Shown: one piece after another, positions 50,668 through 60,840 of the stretch | Numbering within the stretch: position 1 is the first letter of the stretch | How the letters are laid out: the number at the start of each line of letters is the position of its first letter | NCBI RefSeq assembly: GCF_010983895.1 | Contig: NZ_CP048836.1 | Span: forward strand, 4,154,001 to 4,218,000 | Length of the DNA stretch: 64,000 nucleotides | From: Nitrogeniibacter mangrovi | Lineage (GTDB): Bacteria > Pseudomonadota > Gammaproteobacteria > Burkholderiales > Rhodocyclaceae | Direction of reading: 5' to 3' | Notes under the pieces: model-generated | Databases searched by the model: none | What the model was told of the DNA's origin: nothing | The model's input: the letters and a program-made list of their open reading frames with translations, nothing else | Made by a program: the position numbers and the translations under genes

Positions 50668-51141
50668 TTATTCGGTACGGGTGGACTCGGCGATCATGCG
50701 GATGACGCGCACCGTGTCCACGTCCGACTGGTGATAGGCGGAGCGGACGAAGTCCGCATACTTGGCGTCCTCGCCGACGGTCTCGGACAGGCCGGTGCGG
50801 TAGGCGAAACGCAGGAACAGGGCGGGCGTCTCCGGTGCCGGCTGCTCGAGGCTGATGGTCAGCAGCCCGGCCGGATGCTCGTCGTTGGCGCGCGACTCGA
50901 AGCTGATCCACTCGAGCGGTTCCCAACGCACGGTGTCGTGGATGACCACCTGGCCGAAATCGAGCTTGCGGGTCAGCATGGTGTCCTCCCGGGTGAGGAT
51001 CTCGCAGGCCTCCAGCCCGGGCAGGAAGGGGCGCGGATCCTCGGCCCGGCACAACAGCCCGAACCAGACTTCCTCGCGGGTCAGGTCGGGGACGTCGGGA
51101 TTGGCCAGGTCGTTGATCTCGATGAGGTGTTCAAAGTGCAC
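50668..51141 (-). CDS. SRPBCC-fold protein (AtaL-like, DUF1857)
   Basis: The 157-residue protein starts at a GTG (51141, VHFEHLIEINDLANPD) preceded by GGAG. It has the family pattern LTREEVWFGLLCRAEDPRPFLPGL and WEPLEWISFESRA. The SRPBCC fold binds hydrophobic ligands in a cavity. It lies 21 bases upstream of rdgC on the same strand. Confidence 0.8.
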   Translation of the reverse strand: MHFEHLIEINDLANPDVPDLTREEVWFGLLCRAEDPRPFLPGLEACEILTREDTMLTRKLDFGQVVIHDTVRWEPLEWISFESRANDEHPAGLLTISLEQPAPETPALFLRFAYRTGLSETVGEDAKYADFVRSAYHQSDVDTVRVIRMIAESTRTE

Positions 51142-51248
51142 GCGCGCGCTCCGTGGGCATCGGCGAAAACCGTGCCGACTCGTCCGGGAGCGCGCAAGTG
51201 TAGCGCAAAGACCGGACACGTAACGACGCCTTCACGCTTTCGGTTACG

Positions 51249-51977
51249 ATGCCATCCATGCAGATCCATCGAATCCTTCAATCGCAAGGCTTTGGCAGCC
51301 GACGCGAAAGCCGCGCGCTGGTGCGCAGCGGCCTGGTGGCCGTGGACGGCCAGGTCATCGACGATCCGTTCGCCGAGTTCGAGCCCGAGGGCTTCGCATT
51401 CACGGTGGACGGCGAGCCCTGGGAGTATCGCGCCAAGGCCTATCTCATGCTCTACAAGCCGGCCGCGCACGAGTGCACCCGCAAACCGGAATTCTATCCA
51501 TCCATCTTCAGTCTGCTGCCCGAGCAGCTGGCCGAGCGCGGCGTGCAGCCGGTGGGACGACTGGACCAGGACACCACCGGCCTGCTGCTGCTCTCCGACG
51601 ACGGCCAGTTCATCCACACCTGGAGCTCGGGCAAGAAGAAGATTCCCAAGCGCTACCGGGTCGAACTCAAGCATGCGCACACCCCCGAGCTGATCGACGC
51701 CCTGCTCGGCGGGGTGCAGCTGCATGACGAGCCCGCGCCGATCGCCGCGGCCGCGATCGAGGTCATCGACGCCACCCACCTGTGGCTGACCATCACCGAA
51801 GGCAAGTATCACCAGGTCAAACGCATGGTGGCGGCCGCCGGCAACCGGGTCGAAGGCCTGCACCGCCACAGCGTCGGCGGACTCGCCCTGCCCGAGGTTC
51901 TCGAGCCGGGCGACTGGGCGTGGATGACCGACAAGCATTTCGCGGCCCTGGCGGACTACCCGCACGGGGATGACTGA
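51249..51977 (+). CDS. rsuA: 16S rRNA pseudouridine synthase RsuA-like
   Basis: The 242-residue protein has an N-terminal S4-type RNA-binding domain (HRILQSQGFGSRRESRALVRSG) and the catalytic block VGRLDQDTTGLLLLSDDG, with the C-terminal motif TITEGKYHQVKRMVAAAG. RsuA modifies U516 of 16S rRNA in E. coli. A second ATG at 51258 is equally possible. The 3' end overlaps the next gene by 8 bases. Confidence 0.9.
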   Translation: MPSMQIHRILQSQGFGSRRESRALVRSGLVAVDGQVIDDPFAEFEPEGFAFTVDGEPWEYRAKAYLMLYKPAAHECTRKPEFYPSIFSLLPEQLAERGVQPVGRLDQDTTGLLLLSDDGQFIHTWSSGKKKIPKRYRVELKHAHTPELIDALLGGVQLHDEPAPIAAAAIEVIDATHLWLTITEGKYHQVKRMVAAAGNRVEGLHRHSVGGLALPEVLEPGDWAWMTDKHFAALADYPHGDD

Positions 51978-52719
51978 CCCCTTCCTGATCACGATGGCGG
52001 TGCTCGCCGTCATCATCGTCGGGATCTCCAAATCCGGCTTCGGGGCCGCCTTCGGCAACCTCGCCGTCCCCCTGGTGGCGCTGGCCACCGCCCCGGCCCA
52101 TGCCGTAGCCCTGCTGCTCCCTTCCCTGATGGTCATGGACGTGATCGGCCTGGTGGTGTTCCGCCGCCGGGTCGACGTGGCCTTGCTCAAACGCATGATT
52201 CCCGCCGGTCTGGCAGGCATCGCCATCGGCGCACTTACTTTCCGTTCGGTGAGCGTGGCAGGCCTCAAGCTGACGCTGGGGGTGCTGGCCGTCCTCTTCG
52301 TACTGCAACGCTGGAGCGGCATCGCCAATCGCCTGCACGCCGCGGCCAGCGAGCGCACCGACCGCTGGCTCGGCCGTTTCTGGTCGCTGGTGTCCGGCGT
52401 CACCAGCTTCATCGCCCATGCCGGCGGCCCGCCGCTGTCCATGTACCTGATCCCGCGACAGATGGATCGGGTGATGTACGTGGGCACCTCCGCGGTGTTC
52501 TTTGCGGTCATCAATGCCAGCAAGTGGGTGCCCTATGTGTGGCTGGACCTGTTTCCCATGGAAACGCTCAAGGCCGGCCTTGCGCTGGCGCTGGTCTCGC
52601 CTGTGGGTTACTGGCTCGGTCTGCGCTCGCTGAGGTGGTTCGACGGTCCGCGCTTCTACCGGGTCATCGAGCTGGCATTGCTGCTGTCGGGGCTCAAGTT
52701 GATCTGGGACGGATGCTAG
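51970..52719 (+). CDS. TauE/SafE-family membrane transporter
   Basis: The 249-residue protein has about eight hydrophobic segments with the TauE/SafE layout (VGISKSGFGAAFGNLAVPLV near the N-terminus and TSFIAHAGGPPLSMYLIP in the middle). Such proteins export sulfite or sulfonate-type anions. It overlaps rsuA by 8 bases, so expression is coupled, although no functional link is evident. Confidence 0.9.
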   Translation: MTDPFLITMAVLAVIIVGISKSGFGAAFGNLAVPLVALATAPAHAVALLLPSLMVMDVIGLVVFRRRVDVALLKRMIPAGLAGIAIGALTFRSVSVAGLKLTLGVLAVLFVLQRWSGIANRLHAAASERTDRWLGRFWSLVSGVTSFIAHAGGPPLSMYLIPRQMDRVMYVGTSAVFFAVINASKWVPYVWLDLFPMETLKAGLALALVSPVGYWLGLRSLRWFDGPRFYRVIELALLLSGLKLIWDGC

Positions 52720-52797
52720 GCAACCGGCCGGCGCGACTTGTGTACAGGGGTGTTAACTGTTTTTCTTATATAAATAACCATAATGTTTACGCTCGGC

Positions 52798-52822
52798 CAA
52801 AAACGGTGGATAAGCCGTTTTT
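52798..52822. terminator. Hairpin with T-run after the TauE/SafE gene
   Basis: The arms AAAAACGG and CCGTTTTT flank an 8-base loop (TGGATAAG), with T residues at the 3' end and A residues at the 5' end, so it could work in both directions. It lies 79 bases past the stop, within an AT-rich intergenic stretch (52720-53001) that holds no other gene. Confidence 0.75.
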
Positions 52823-53001
52823 GTTCATGTGATTCAAACGCTTGTCGCGTTGAAAAGCCTGGGGAGAACCGCCGGGTCGGACTGTGGATGCATTGTCGAT
52901 GAAAATTGCCGGCACCGTTTTGGCGCGGCTTGTCCACAAAGGCTCCCCGGATTCTCCCTCGAGTTGTCGACAGGCGGTCTCATTCAGTCAAGGATGGTTC
53001 G

Positions 53002-54132
53002 ATGCGGTGGGATGTGTTCTGCCGGGTTGTGGATAACTTTGGGGATATCGGCGTGTGCTGGCGCCTGGCGCGCAGCCTGGCGAACACCCATGGGCGCTGG
53101 GTGCGCCTCTGGGTGGACGACTGGATCGCCTTGCGCCATCTGCTGCCGGCCGTGCCCGAAGTGCCGGCGCCATGCCTGCTCGAGGGGGTGGAGATCCATC
53201 CCTGGGCGCTGGCCGAGCAAGTCACGGAGGCGGCCGGCTGCGTCATCGAGGCGTTCGCCTGTCACCTGCCCGAGGGCTATCTGGCGGCGATGCGATCCCG
53301 CGCGGTGGCGCCGGCGTGGATCAACCTGGAGTATCTGAGTGCCGAAGCCTGGATCGAGGACTGCCATGGCCTGCCGTCGCCGGATCCGGCCACCGGGCTG
53401 AACAAGACCTTCTTCTTTCCCGGGTTCACCGAACGGACCGGCGGGGTGTTGCGCGAACCGGAGCTGTTCGAGCGTCGCGATGCGGCCCAGGGGATCGATG
53501 GGCGCGCCCTGTGGCTGGCGCGGCACGCCGCCCCGGGCGGGTCGGCGGCCTCGCGCTGGATGTCGCTGTTCTGCTACGAGAACGCCGCGCTGGAGCACCT
53601 CCTGGCCGCCTGGCAGGCGGATGCGCAGCCGACCCTGCTGTGGGTGCCGGCGGGGATCGCGCTCAAGCAGGTGGCGGCGCACCTGGACATGGCGCCGGTC
53701 GCCGGTGCCTCGCACCGGGCAGGCGCGCTCACGGTACGCGCGCTGCCTTTCCTGTCGATGCGCGATTACGACGCCTTGCTGGCGATGTGCGATGTGAACT
53801 TCGTGCGTGGGGAGGATTCCTTCGTGCGCGCCCAGTGGGCGGCCCGGCCGCTGGTATGGCAGGCCTACCCGCAGGCGGATGCGACCCATCTGGTGAAGGT
53901 CAACGCGTTCCTGTCGCGGTATTGCGCCGGGCTCGATGTCGCCGACGGTGATTGCCTGCGGGCCTTCTGGAGCGGCTGGAATCAGGGCCACGATCTGCGC
54001 CAGGCCTGGCCGGCGCTGGCACGGCGCCTGCCGCGCCTGGCGCGCCATGCGCGACGCTGGTCCGATGAGCTGGCGGCGCAGAAAGATCTCGCCGAACGGC
54101 TGGTGGAATTCGTTGATCGCATTGTAAAATAA
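53002..54132 (+). CDS. earP: EF-P arginine rhamnosyltransferase EarP
   Basis: EarP transfers rhamnose from dTDP-rhamnose to Arg32 of elongation factor P, which it needs for rescue of polyproline stalls. The 376-residue protein begins MRWDVFCRVVDNFGDIGVCWRL with the catalytic Asp region and has the donor-site block CDVNFVRGEDSFVRAQWA, plus PGFTERTGGVLREP. The length equals known EarPs. It stands 55 bases before efp, as in other EarP-containing betaproteobacteria. The start at 53002 gives the conserved N-terminus. Confidence 0.96.
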   Translation: MRWDVFCRVVDNFGDIGVCWRLARSLANTHGRWVRLWVDDWIALRHLLPAVPEVPAPCLLEGVEIHPWALAEQVTEAAGCVIEAFACHLPEGYLAAMRSRAVAPAWINLEYLSAEAWIEDCHGLPSPDPATGLNKTFFFPGFTERTGGVLREPELFERRDAAQGIDGRALWLARHAAPGGSAASRWMSLFCYENAALEHLLAAWQADAQPTLLWVPAGIALKQVAAHLDMAPVAGASHRAGALTVRALPFLSMRDYDALLAMCDVNFVRGEDSFVRAQWAARPLVWQAYPQADATHLVKVNAFLSRYCAGLDVADGDCLRAFWSGWNQGHDLRQAWPALARRLPRLARHARRWSDELAAQKDLAERLVEFVDRIVK

Positions 54133-54187
54133 TGGGTTTTTAATGTCCGTCGGCCGCGTGGTCGTCTCTTAGGATCTAGGTAACGCA

Positions 54188-54745
54188 ATGAAAACTGCTC
54201 AGGAACTGCGCTCCGGCAACGTGATCATGGTGGGCAGCGACCCGCTGGTGGTGCAGAAGACCGAATACAACAAGTCCGGCCGCAACGCCGCGGTCGTGAA
54301 GATGAAGCTCAAGAACCTGCTGACCGGTTCGGCCACCGAGTCGGTGTACAAGGCGGACGACAAGTTCGAGGTGGTGATCCTCGAGCGCAAGGAAGTGACC
54401 TACTCCTACTTCGCCGACCCGATGTACGTGTTCATGGACGAGGAGTACAACCAGTACGAGGTCGAGGCCGAGAACATGACCGACGCCCTCAAGTACCTGG
54501 AAGACGGCCTGGCCTGCGAAGTGGTGTTCTACAACGGCAAGGCCATCTCCGTGGAACTGCCCAATTCCGTGGTGCGTGAAGTCACCTACACCGAGCCGGC
54601 CGTCAAGGGCGATACCTCGGGCAAGGTGCTCAAGCCGGCCAAGATCGGCACCGGCTTCGAGCTGATGGTGCCGGCCTTCGTCGAGATCGGCGACAAGATC
54701 GAGATCGACACCCGTACCGACGAGTACAAGAACCGCGTCAAGTAA
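54188..54745 (+). CDS. efp: Elongation factor P
   Basis: The 185-residue factor relieves ribosome stalling at consecutive prolines. The tip of the first domain reads [12 protein letters not shown], placing Arg at position 32, the acceptor for EarP, rather than the Lys34-type acceptor of E. coli. Domains 2 and 3 ([31 protein letters not shown]) are complete. A terminator follows. Confidence 0.97.
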   Translation: MKTAQELRSGNVIMVGSDPLVVQKTEYNKSGRNAAVVKMKLKNLLTGSATESVYKADDKFEVVILERKEVTYSYFADPMYVFMDEEYNQYEVEAENMTDALKYLEDGLACEVVFYNGKAISVELPNSVVREVTYTEPAVKGDTSGKVLKPAKIGTGFELMVPAFVEIGDKIEIDTRTDEYKNRVK

Positions 54746-54767
54746 TCCGGTTCCGCTCGGCAGCCAG

Positions 54768-54788
54768 GGGCGCCTTCGGGCGCCCTTT
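54768..54788. terminator. Terminator between efp and the LysR gene
   Basis: The stem GGGCGCC (54768-54774) and GGCGCCC (54779-54785) around a TTCG tetraloop is followed by TTT. It can serve efp and, being symmetric, perhaps the convergent LysR gene. Confidence 0.8.
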
Positions 54789-54800
54789 GTCTTGGGCGCC

Positions 54801-55700
54801 TCACGCCTGCATGGCCGCGTACACCGGCAGCGCCGCCAGACCGCTCTTGAGGTGATCGATGAGCAGACGCACCTTGGGCGAGAGGTGGCGCTGCTGAGGC
54901 ACCATGGCCCACACCGCGGTGTCCTGGGGTTGATGGCCGGGGAGCAGCGCGCGCAGCCGGCCGTCGCGGATGGGATCGAGCACGTAGTAGTCGGGCAGGT
55001 GGCACAGGCCGAAGCCGCGCAGGGCGGCATCGAGGACCGCGCTGCCGCTGTTGCAGCGCCAGTTGCCGTGCGGCCGGACGGCCACCTCGCGGCCGCCGGC
55101 CTGGAAATGCCACACGTCGGAGGTGCCGATCAGGCAGTTGTGGCGGGTCAGTTCCGAGAGGCTGTGGGGCGCGCCATGGCGGTCCAGATACTCGGGGGCG
55201 GCGCACAGATACATGCGCCGCGGCGCGAGGCGGGTGGCCACCAGGCGCGAGTCGGGCACGCGCCCGAGGCGGATGGCCATGTCGAGGCCTTCATGAAGGA
55301 TGTCCTCGGGGCGGTTGGATAGGTCCATCTCCACCTGCAGCCCCGGGTGGCGGGCCATGAACTCGTTGACCAGGGGGACGATGAAACGCTCCCCGTAGGC
55401 CACCGCGCAGGTCATGCGCAACAGCCCCTTGGGGGTCGTGGCCAGATCCTGGACCACCCGGATCGCCTCGTCGTAACCATCCTGCAGCTGGCGGCAGTGG
55501 AGCAGGAAGGCCTGGCCCGATTCGGTGAGCGAGACCTGCCGTGTGCTGCGATAGAACAGGCGGGTCTGCAACGATTCCTCCAGCCGGGCGATCTGCCGGC
55601 TGATGTGCGAGGTCGACACCCCGAGCTGTTCGGCCGCGCGCGAAAAGTGACCCGCCTGCGCCACCGCGACGAAGGCTTCCATGCCTTCCCATCGATTCAT
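54801..55700 (-). CDS. LysR-family transcriptional regulator
   Basis: The 299-residue regulator has an N-terminal winged helix-turn-helix (MEAFVAVAQAGHFSRAAEQL, VSTSHISRQIARLEESLQT) and a C-terminal LysR substrate domain. It is divergent from the formaldehyde-detoxification genes frmA and fghA across a 115-base AT-rich gap, the classic layout for a LysR regulator and its target. The inducer is unknown; formaldehyde or S-hydroxymethylglutathione is a reasonable guess. Confidence 0.93.
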   Translation of the reverse strand: MNRWEGMEAFVAVAQAGHFSRAAEQLGVSTSHISRQIARLEESLQTRLFYRSTRQVSLTESGQAFLLHCRQLQDGYDEAIRVVQDLATTPKGLLRMTCAVAYGERFIVPLVNEFMARHPGLQVEMDLSNRPEDILHEGLDMAIRLGRVPDSRLVATRLAPRRMYLCAAPEYLDRHGAPHSLSELTRHNCLIGTSDVWHFQAGGREVAVRPHGNWRCNSGSAVLDAALRGFGLCHLPDYYVLDPIRDGRLRALLPGHQPQDTAVWAMVPQQRHLSPKVRLLIDHLKSGLAALPVYAAMQA

Positions 55701-56934
<1,234 letters not shown>

Positions 56935-56940
56935 TCTCCC

Positions 56941-57789
56941 ATGGATGCGAATCTCGAACTGATCGCCAGCAACAAGAGCTTCGGCGGCTGGCACAAGCGT
57001 TACCGACACCGCTCGACCGCCAACGGCTGCGACATGGTGTTCGCCATCTACCTGCCGCCAGCGGCCGAAACCGGGCCGGTGCCGGTGCTCTACTGGCTCT
57101 CGGGGCTCACCTGCACGGATGAGAATTTCATGCAGAAGGCCGGCGCCCAGCGGGTGGCGGCCGAGCTGGGCATCGCCATCGTCGCGCCGGACACCAGTCC
57201 GCGCGGCGAGGACGTGCCCGACGATCCGGAAGGCGCCTACGACTTCGGCCTCGGCGCCGGTTTCTACGTGAATGCCACCCAGGCACCCTACAACCGGCAC
57301 TATCACATGTACGACTATGTGACCAAGGAGCTGCCGGCGCTGGTCGAGGCACACTTCCCGGTCACTGATCGGCGCGCCATCAGCGGTCATTCCATGGGCG
57401 GGCACGGGGCGCTGATCTGTGCCTTCAGGAACCCCGGCCGCTATGTGTCGGTGTCGGCCTTCTCGCCCATCTGCGCCCCCATGGATTGTCCCTGGGGCCA
57501 GAAGGCGCTGGGTCGCTACCTGGGCGACAACCGGGAGGCGTGGGCACAGTGGGACGCCTCGCGGCTCATCGGCGAGGCCGGTGAGCGCCTGCCACTGCTG
57601 GTGGACCAGGGCAGCGAGGACGGATTCCTCGAAGAGCAGCTGCTCACCCACCGCCTCGTCGACGCGGCCAAGGCGGCGGACCACCCGGCGACCATCCGCA
57701 TGCAGGCCGGATACGACCACAGCTACTACTTCATCGCGAGCTTCATCGAAGATCACCTGCGCCATCACGGCGCCGCGCTCCTCGATTGA
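56941..57789 (+). CDS. fghA: S-formylglutathione hydrolase
   Basis: The 282-residue esterase-D-type enzyme hydrolyses S-formylglutathione to formate and glutathione. The nucleophile Ser is in ISGHSMGGHGAL; the Asp and His are in QGSEDGFLEEQLL and QAGYDHSYYFI. It is the second step of glutathione-dependent formaldehyde oxidation and follows frmA by 6 bases. Confidence 0.96.
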   Translation: MDANLELIASNKSFGGWHKRYRHRSTANGCDMVFAIYLPPAAETGPVPVLYWLSGLTCTDENFMQKAGAQRVAAELGIAIVAPDTSPRGEDVPDDPEGAYDFGLGAGFYVNATQAPYNRHYHMYDYVTKELPALVEAHFPVTDRRAISGHSMGGHGALICAFRNPGRYVSVSAFSPICAPMDCPWGQKALGRYLGDNREAWAQWDASRLIGEAGERLPLLVDQGSEDGFLEEQLLTHRLVDAAKAADHPATIRMQAGYDHSYYFIASFIEDHLRHHGAALLD

Positions 57790-57881
57790 GCCTCGCCGAC
57801 GGGTAGACGCTGGACGGCAACGGTAGCGCAGCTGTGGGACAATAGACCCTTTCGATCCATTCCACCCACTTGGAGGCGTCG

Positions 57882-58418
57882 ATGGGCCGGGTGCCCCTGC
57901 TGTTGCTGCTGTTGTCCTGTTCAGTCCTCACGGCCTGCGGGCCCGATGCAGCCGAGGCACCGGCGACCGAGTCGAAAGTGGCCCGGGAAGGTGCCCGCGA
58001 CGCCGGTGATGCCGCCCGCGATGCGGTGAAGAAAGCCGGTGACGCATTGCGCCGGCTGGGGGGCGCACCGACGCCGGAACCGACCCCGGCGCCACCGCCG
58101 GCGCTGCCCGAGCCGACCCCTGAAGTGGTGCTGAAGGCACCGCTGCCGACCACGCCCGCGGCGATCGAACCCATTCCCGACGAGACCCAGCGTATCGAGG
58201 AGGATCCCTCCGTGGCGCGTGACGCGGGTGCGGCGACCCAGGAGGCCACCGAACGCCTGCTCGAGGCCACCCGACGGGCCGCCGAGCGGATGCGCAATGC
58301 GGGCAAGGGCATGGTGGACGCTTTCAGCCATGAAGGTGCGCAGAGCCCGGCCCCCGTCGCCACGACCGAGGCCGCTCCACCCGCGCCGCTCACCGCGCCT
58401 GCGATGCCGAATGAGTGA
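57882..58418 (+). CDS. Hypothetical lipoprotein, Ala/Pro-rich
   Basis: The 178-residue protein has a lipoprotein signal (LLLLLLSCSVLTACG, lipobox LTAC). The mature part alternates Ala/Asp/Arg-rich helical segments (AGDAARDAVKKAGDALRRLG, ATERLLEATRRAAERM) with Pro-rich linkers. GGAGG at 57872 supports ATG 57882. No family is recognised. It overlaps the following AmpG-like gene by 8 bases. Confidence 0.75.
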   Translation: MGRVPLLLLLLSCSVLTACGPDAAEAPATESKVAREGARDAGDAARDAVKKAGDALRRLGGAPTPEPTPAPPPALPEPTPEVVLKAPLPTTPAAIEPIPDETQRIEEDPSVARDAGAATQEATERLLEATRRAAERMRNAGKGMVDAFSHEGAQSPAPVATTEAAPPAPLTAPAMPNE

Positions 58419-59712
58419 TGGCGCGCGCCCGCGGCGCGACTGGCGTGAGGTGGTCCTCAACCAGCGCATGCTGGTGTGCATCTTCACCGGTTTCGCCTCG
58501 GGCCTGCCGCTCTACCTGCTGCTCAACCTGGTGCCGGCGTGGCTGCGCACCGAGGGCCTGTCGCTCAAGACCATCGGCGCCTTCGCGCTGATCCAGTTTC
58601 CCTACACCTGGAAATTCCTGTGGGCGCCCCTGCTCGATCGCTTCGGCATCCTTCCGGCCATGGGTCGGCGGCGCAGCTGGATGCTGGTCACCCAGGTCGT
58701 GTTGCTGGCCGCGGTGGCCTGGCTCGGCCGTCTCCATCCGGCCGAACAGCTGACCCTGGTGATCACGCTCACCGCCGTCATCGCCCTGGCCTCGGCCACC
58801 CTCGACATCGCCCTGGACGCCTTCCGCCGCGAGATCCTGCCCGACGAAGAACTTGGGCTGGGTAACGCGATCCATGTGAACGCCTATCGCATCGCCGGCC
58901 TGGTACCCGGATCGCTGTCGCTGATCCTGGCCGACCACCTGCCCTGGCAGGAGGTGTTCCTGATCACCTCGGCCTTCGTGCTGCCTGGCATGATCATGAC
59001 GTTGCTGGTGCGCGAACCCACCGCCGCCGTGACCCGGCCGCGCACCCTGCGCGATGCGGTGGTCGAGCCCTTCCACGAATTCTTCACCCGCCACGGGGTG
59101 CAGTCCGCCCTGTTGGTGCTGGCCTTCATCTTCCTCTACAAGCTCGGCGACTCCCTGTGCACCGCGCTGGCCACGCCCTTCTACCTCGACATGGGCTACA
59201 GCAAGACGGAGATCGGCATCATCGCCAAGAACGCCGGCCTGTGGCCGATGGTGATCGGCGGCATCCTCGGCGGCCTGTGGATGGTCAAGCTGGGCATCAA
59301 CCGCGCCCTGTGGCTGTTCGGCGTGGTGCAGTTGGTGACCATCCTCGGTTTCGTGTGGCTGGCCTGGCTCGGCCCCGCGCCTGCGGATGCCGGGCGCCTG
59401 GCGGTGCTGGCCACGGTGATCGCGGGCGAGGCGGTCGGCGCCGGCCTGGGGACCACCGCCTTCGTCGCCTTCATGGCGCGCGCCACCCATCCGGCCTACA
59501 CCGCTACCCAGCTGGCCCTGTTCACCAGCCTGATGGCGGTGCCGCGCACCTTCATCAATGCCTCGGCGGGCTGGCTGATCGAATGGCTGGGCGGTTATCT
59601 GCCCTTCTTCATGCTGTGCTTCGTGCTCGCCTTTCCCGGCATGCTGCTCCTGCTCAAGGTCGCGCCCTGGCACGAGCGCCCCGAGGATGCTTCTCCCAGG
59701 ACGGTTTCATGA
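58411..59712 (+). CDS. ampG: AmpG-family muropeptide MFS transporter
   Basis: The 433-residue inner-membrane protein has twelve hydrophobic segments. Its AmpG-type N-terminus is FTGFASGLPLYLLLNLVPAWLR, followed by KFLWAPLLDRF, and ATLDIALDAFRREIL and FYLDMGYSKTEIG inside. AmpG imports anhydro-muropeptides from cell-wall recycling. Codon overlaps join it upstream to the lipoprotein gene and downstream to the glycosylase gene (ATGA at 59709). Confidence 0.92.
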   Translation: MSDGARPRRDWREVVLNQRMLVCIFTGFASGLPLYLLLNLVPAWLRTEGLSLKTIGAFALIQFPYTWKFLWAPLLDRFGILPAMGRRRSWMLVTQVVLLAAVAWLGRLHPAEQLTLVITLTAVIALASATLDIALDAFRREILPDEELGLGNAIHVNAYRIAGLVPGSLSLILADHLPWQEVFLITSAFVLPGMIMTLLVREPTAAVTRPRTLRDAVVEPFHEFFTRHGVQSALLVLAFIFLYKLGDSLCTALATPFYLDMGYSKTEIGIIAKNAGLWPMVIGGILGGLWMVKLGINRALWLFGVVQLVTILGFVWLAWLGPAPADAGRLAVLATVIAGEAVGAGLGTTAFVAFMARATHPAYTATQLALFTSLMAVPRTFINASAGWLIEWLGGYLPFFMLCFVLAFPGMLLLLKVAPWHERPEDASPRTVS

Positions 59713-60428
59713 CCCATGCCCTTGTCGAGGCCGCCGCGCAGCTGCGCGACGCGGTCGATGCGCTGCGTTTTTCCGCGCCGGTCACCCATGTGTACAACCC
59801 GCTCGACTATGCCTGGGCGGTGCACGAGGCCTATCTGGAACGCTATGGCAGCGGCAACAAGCAGGTGGTGCTGGTGGGTATGAACCCGGGGCCCTTCGGC
59901 ATGGTGCAGACCGGCGTGCCCTTCGGCGAGATCGCCATGGTGCGCGACTGGATGGGGCTGGACGGGGTGGTCGGCAAGCCGGCGTACGAGAGCCCGAAGC
60001 GGCCGGTCGAGGGCTTCGCCTGCTCCCGCTCGGAAGTCAGCGGGCGGCGCCTGTGGGGGTTGTTCGCCGAGCGCTTCGGCACCGCAGAGGCCTTCTTTCG
60101 CGATCACTTCGTCGCCAACTATTGCCCCCTGGCCTTCCTCGACGGCGGCCGCAATGTCACGCCCGACAAGCTGCCCGCCGCCGAGACCGCGCCGCTGTTC
60201 GCGGCCTGCGACGCCCATCTGCATGCGCTGGTCAGCGCGCTCGAGCCGGTGTGGGTCATCGGTGTCGGCGCCTGGGCGCAGAAGCGCGCCGAGGGAGTGC
60301 TCGCGGATCTGCCGGTGCGCATCGGCCGCGTCCTCCATCCGAGTCCGGCCAGCCCGGCGGCGAACCGGGGCTGGGCCGAGGCGGCGACCCGGCAGCTGGT
60401 CGAACAGGGGGTGTGGCCCGCCGCCTGA
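59709..60428 (+). CDS. SMUG1-like uracil-DNA glycosylase
   Basis: The 239-residue enzyme resembles SMUG1 (family 3) glycosylases: the active-site block VGMNPGPFGMVQTGVPFG and the late motif HPSPASPAANRGW. SMUG1 removes uracil and oxidised pyrimidines from DNA. It begins within the ampG stop codon. This chromosomal enzyme is of a different family from the cassette-borne glycosylase at 36948. Confidence 0.93.
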   Translation: MTHALVEAAAQLRDAVDALRFSAPVTHVYNPLDYAWAVHEAYLERYGSGNKQVVLVGMNPGPFGMVQTGVPFGEIAMVRDWMGLDGVVGKPAYESPKRPVEGFACSRSEVSGRRLWGLFAERFGTAEAFFRDHFVANYCPLAFLDGGRNVTPDKLPAAETAPLFAACDAHLHALVSALEPVWVIGVGAWAQKRAEGVLADLPVRIGRVLHPSPASPAANRGWAEAATRQLVEQGVWPAA

Positions 60429-60488
60429 GCGGTACTGGCACGTGGATTGCTGCAGTGCAACCCACCCACGTCACACAGAAGCCCTTCG

Positions 60489-60767
60489 ATGCGCTCGCCA
60501 GACCCCCAGCAGATTGCCCGTTTCAAGATCCATCTTCGCCGGGTGACCGGCATCAACCTCAACACCCAGCGTTTCATCGACGACGCAGCCTACGCCACGG
60601 CCATGCTGGATCGGGCCGAGTCGGTGGACGACGAGACCCTGGTCGCGCTGGCGGTGGCAATGCGCCTGGCGGCCGGCGGCGGCACCGCCGCGCCGGCCGA
60701 GGCGGCGATCGAACCGCGCACCAAGGCGGACGGGCGCAAGTACCTGTTTGGTGCGCGCGGCGGGTGA
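60489..60767 (+). CDS. Hypothetical protein
   Basis: The 92-residue soluble protein (MRSPDPQQIARFKIHLRRV start) has no recognised domain. Its C-terminal region is Ala/Gly-rich and basic. The ATG at 60489 was chosen; an ATG at 60447 would add a region with no coding character. It sits between the glycosylase gene and the fructokinase gene. Confidence 0.6.
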   Translation: MRSPDPQQIARFKIHLRRVTGINLNTQRFIDDAAYATAMLDRAESVDDETLVALAVAMRLAAGGGTAAPAEAAIEPRTKADGRKYLFGARGG

Positions 60768-60840
60768 ACGCGGCGGCACGGCTTTTCCCCACCCGCCCCG
60801 CGTGAGACGATAAGGCCTTCGTCACTTCGGGGAACGCGGG

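Noticed and set aside
52720-53036. Chromosomal origin of replication
   Set aside because: DnaA-like boxes are few, one is inside conserved earP coding sequence, and dnaA/dnaN/gidA genes are absent.
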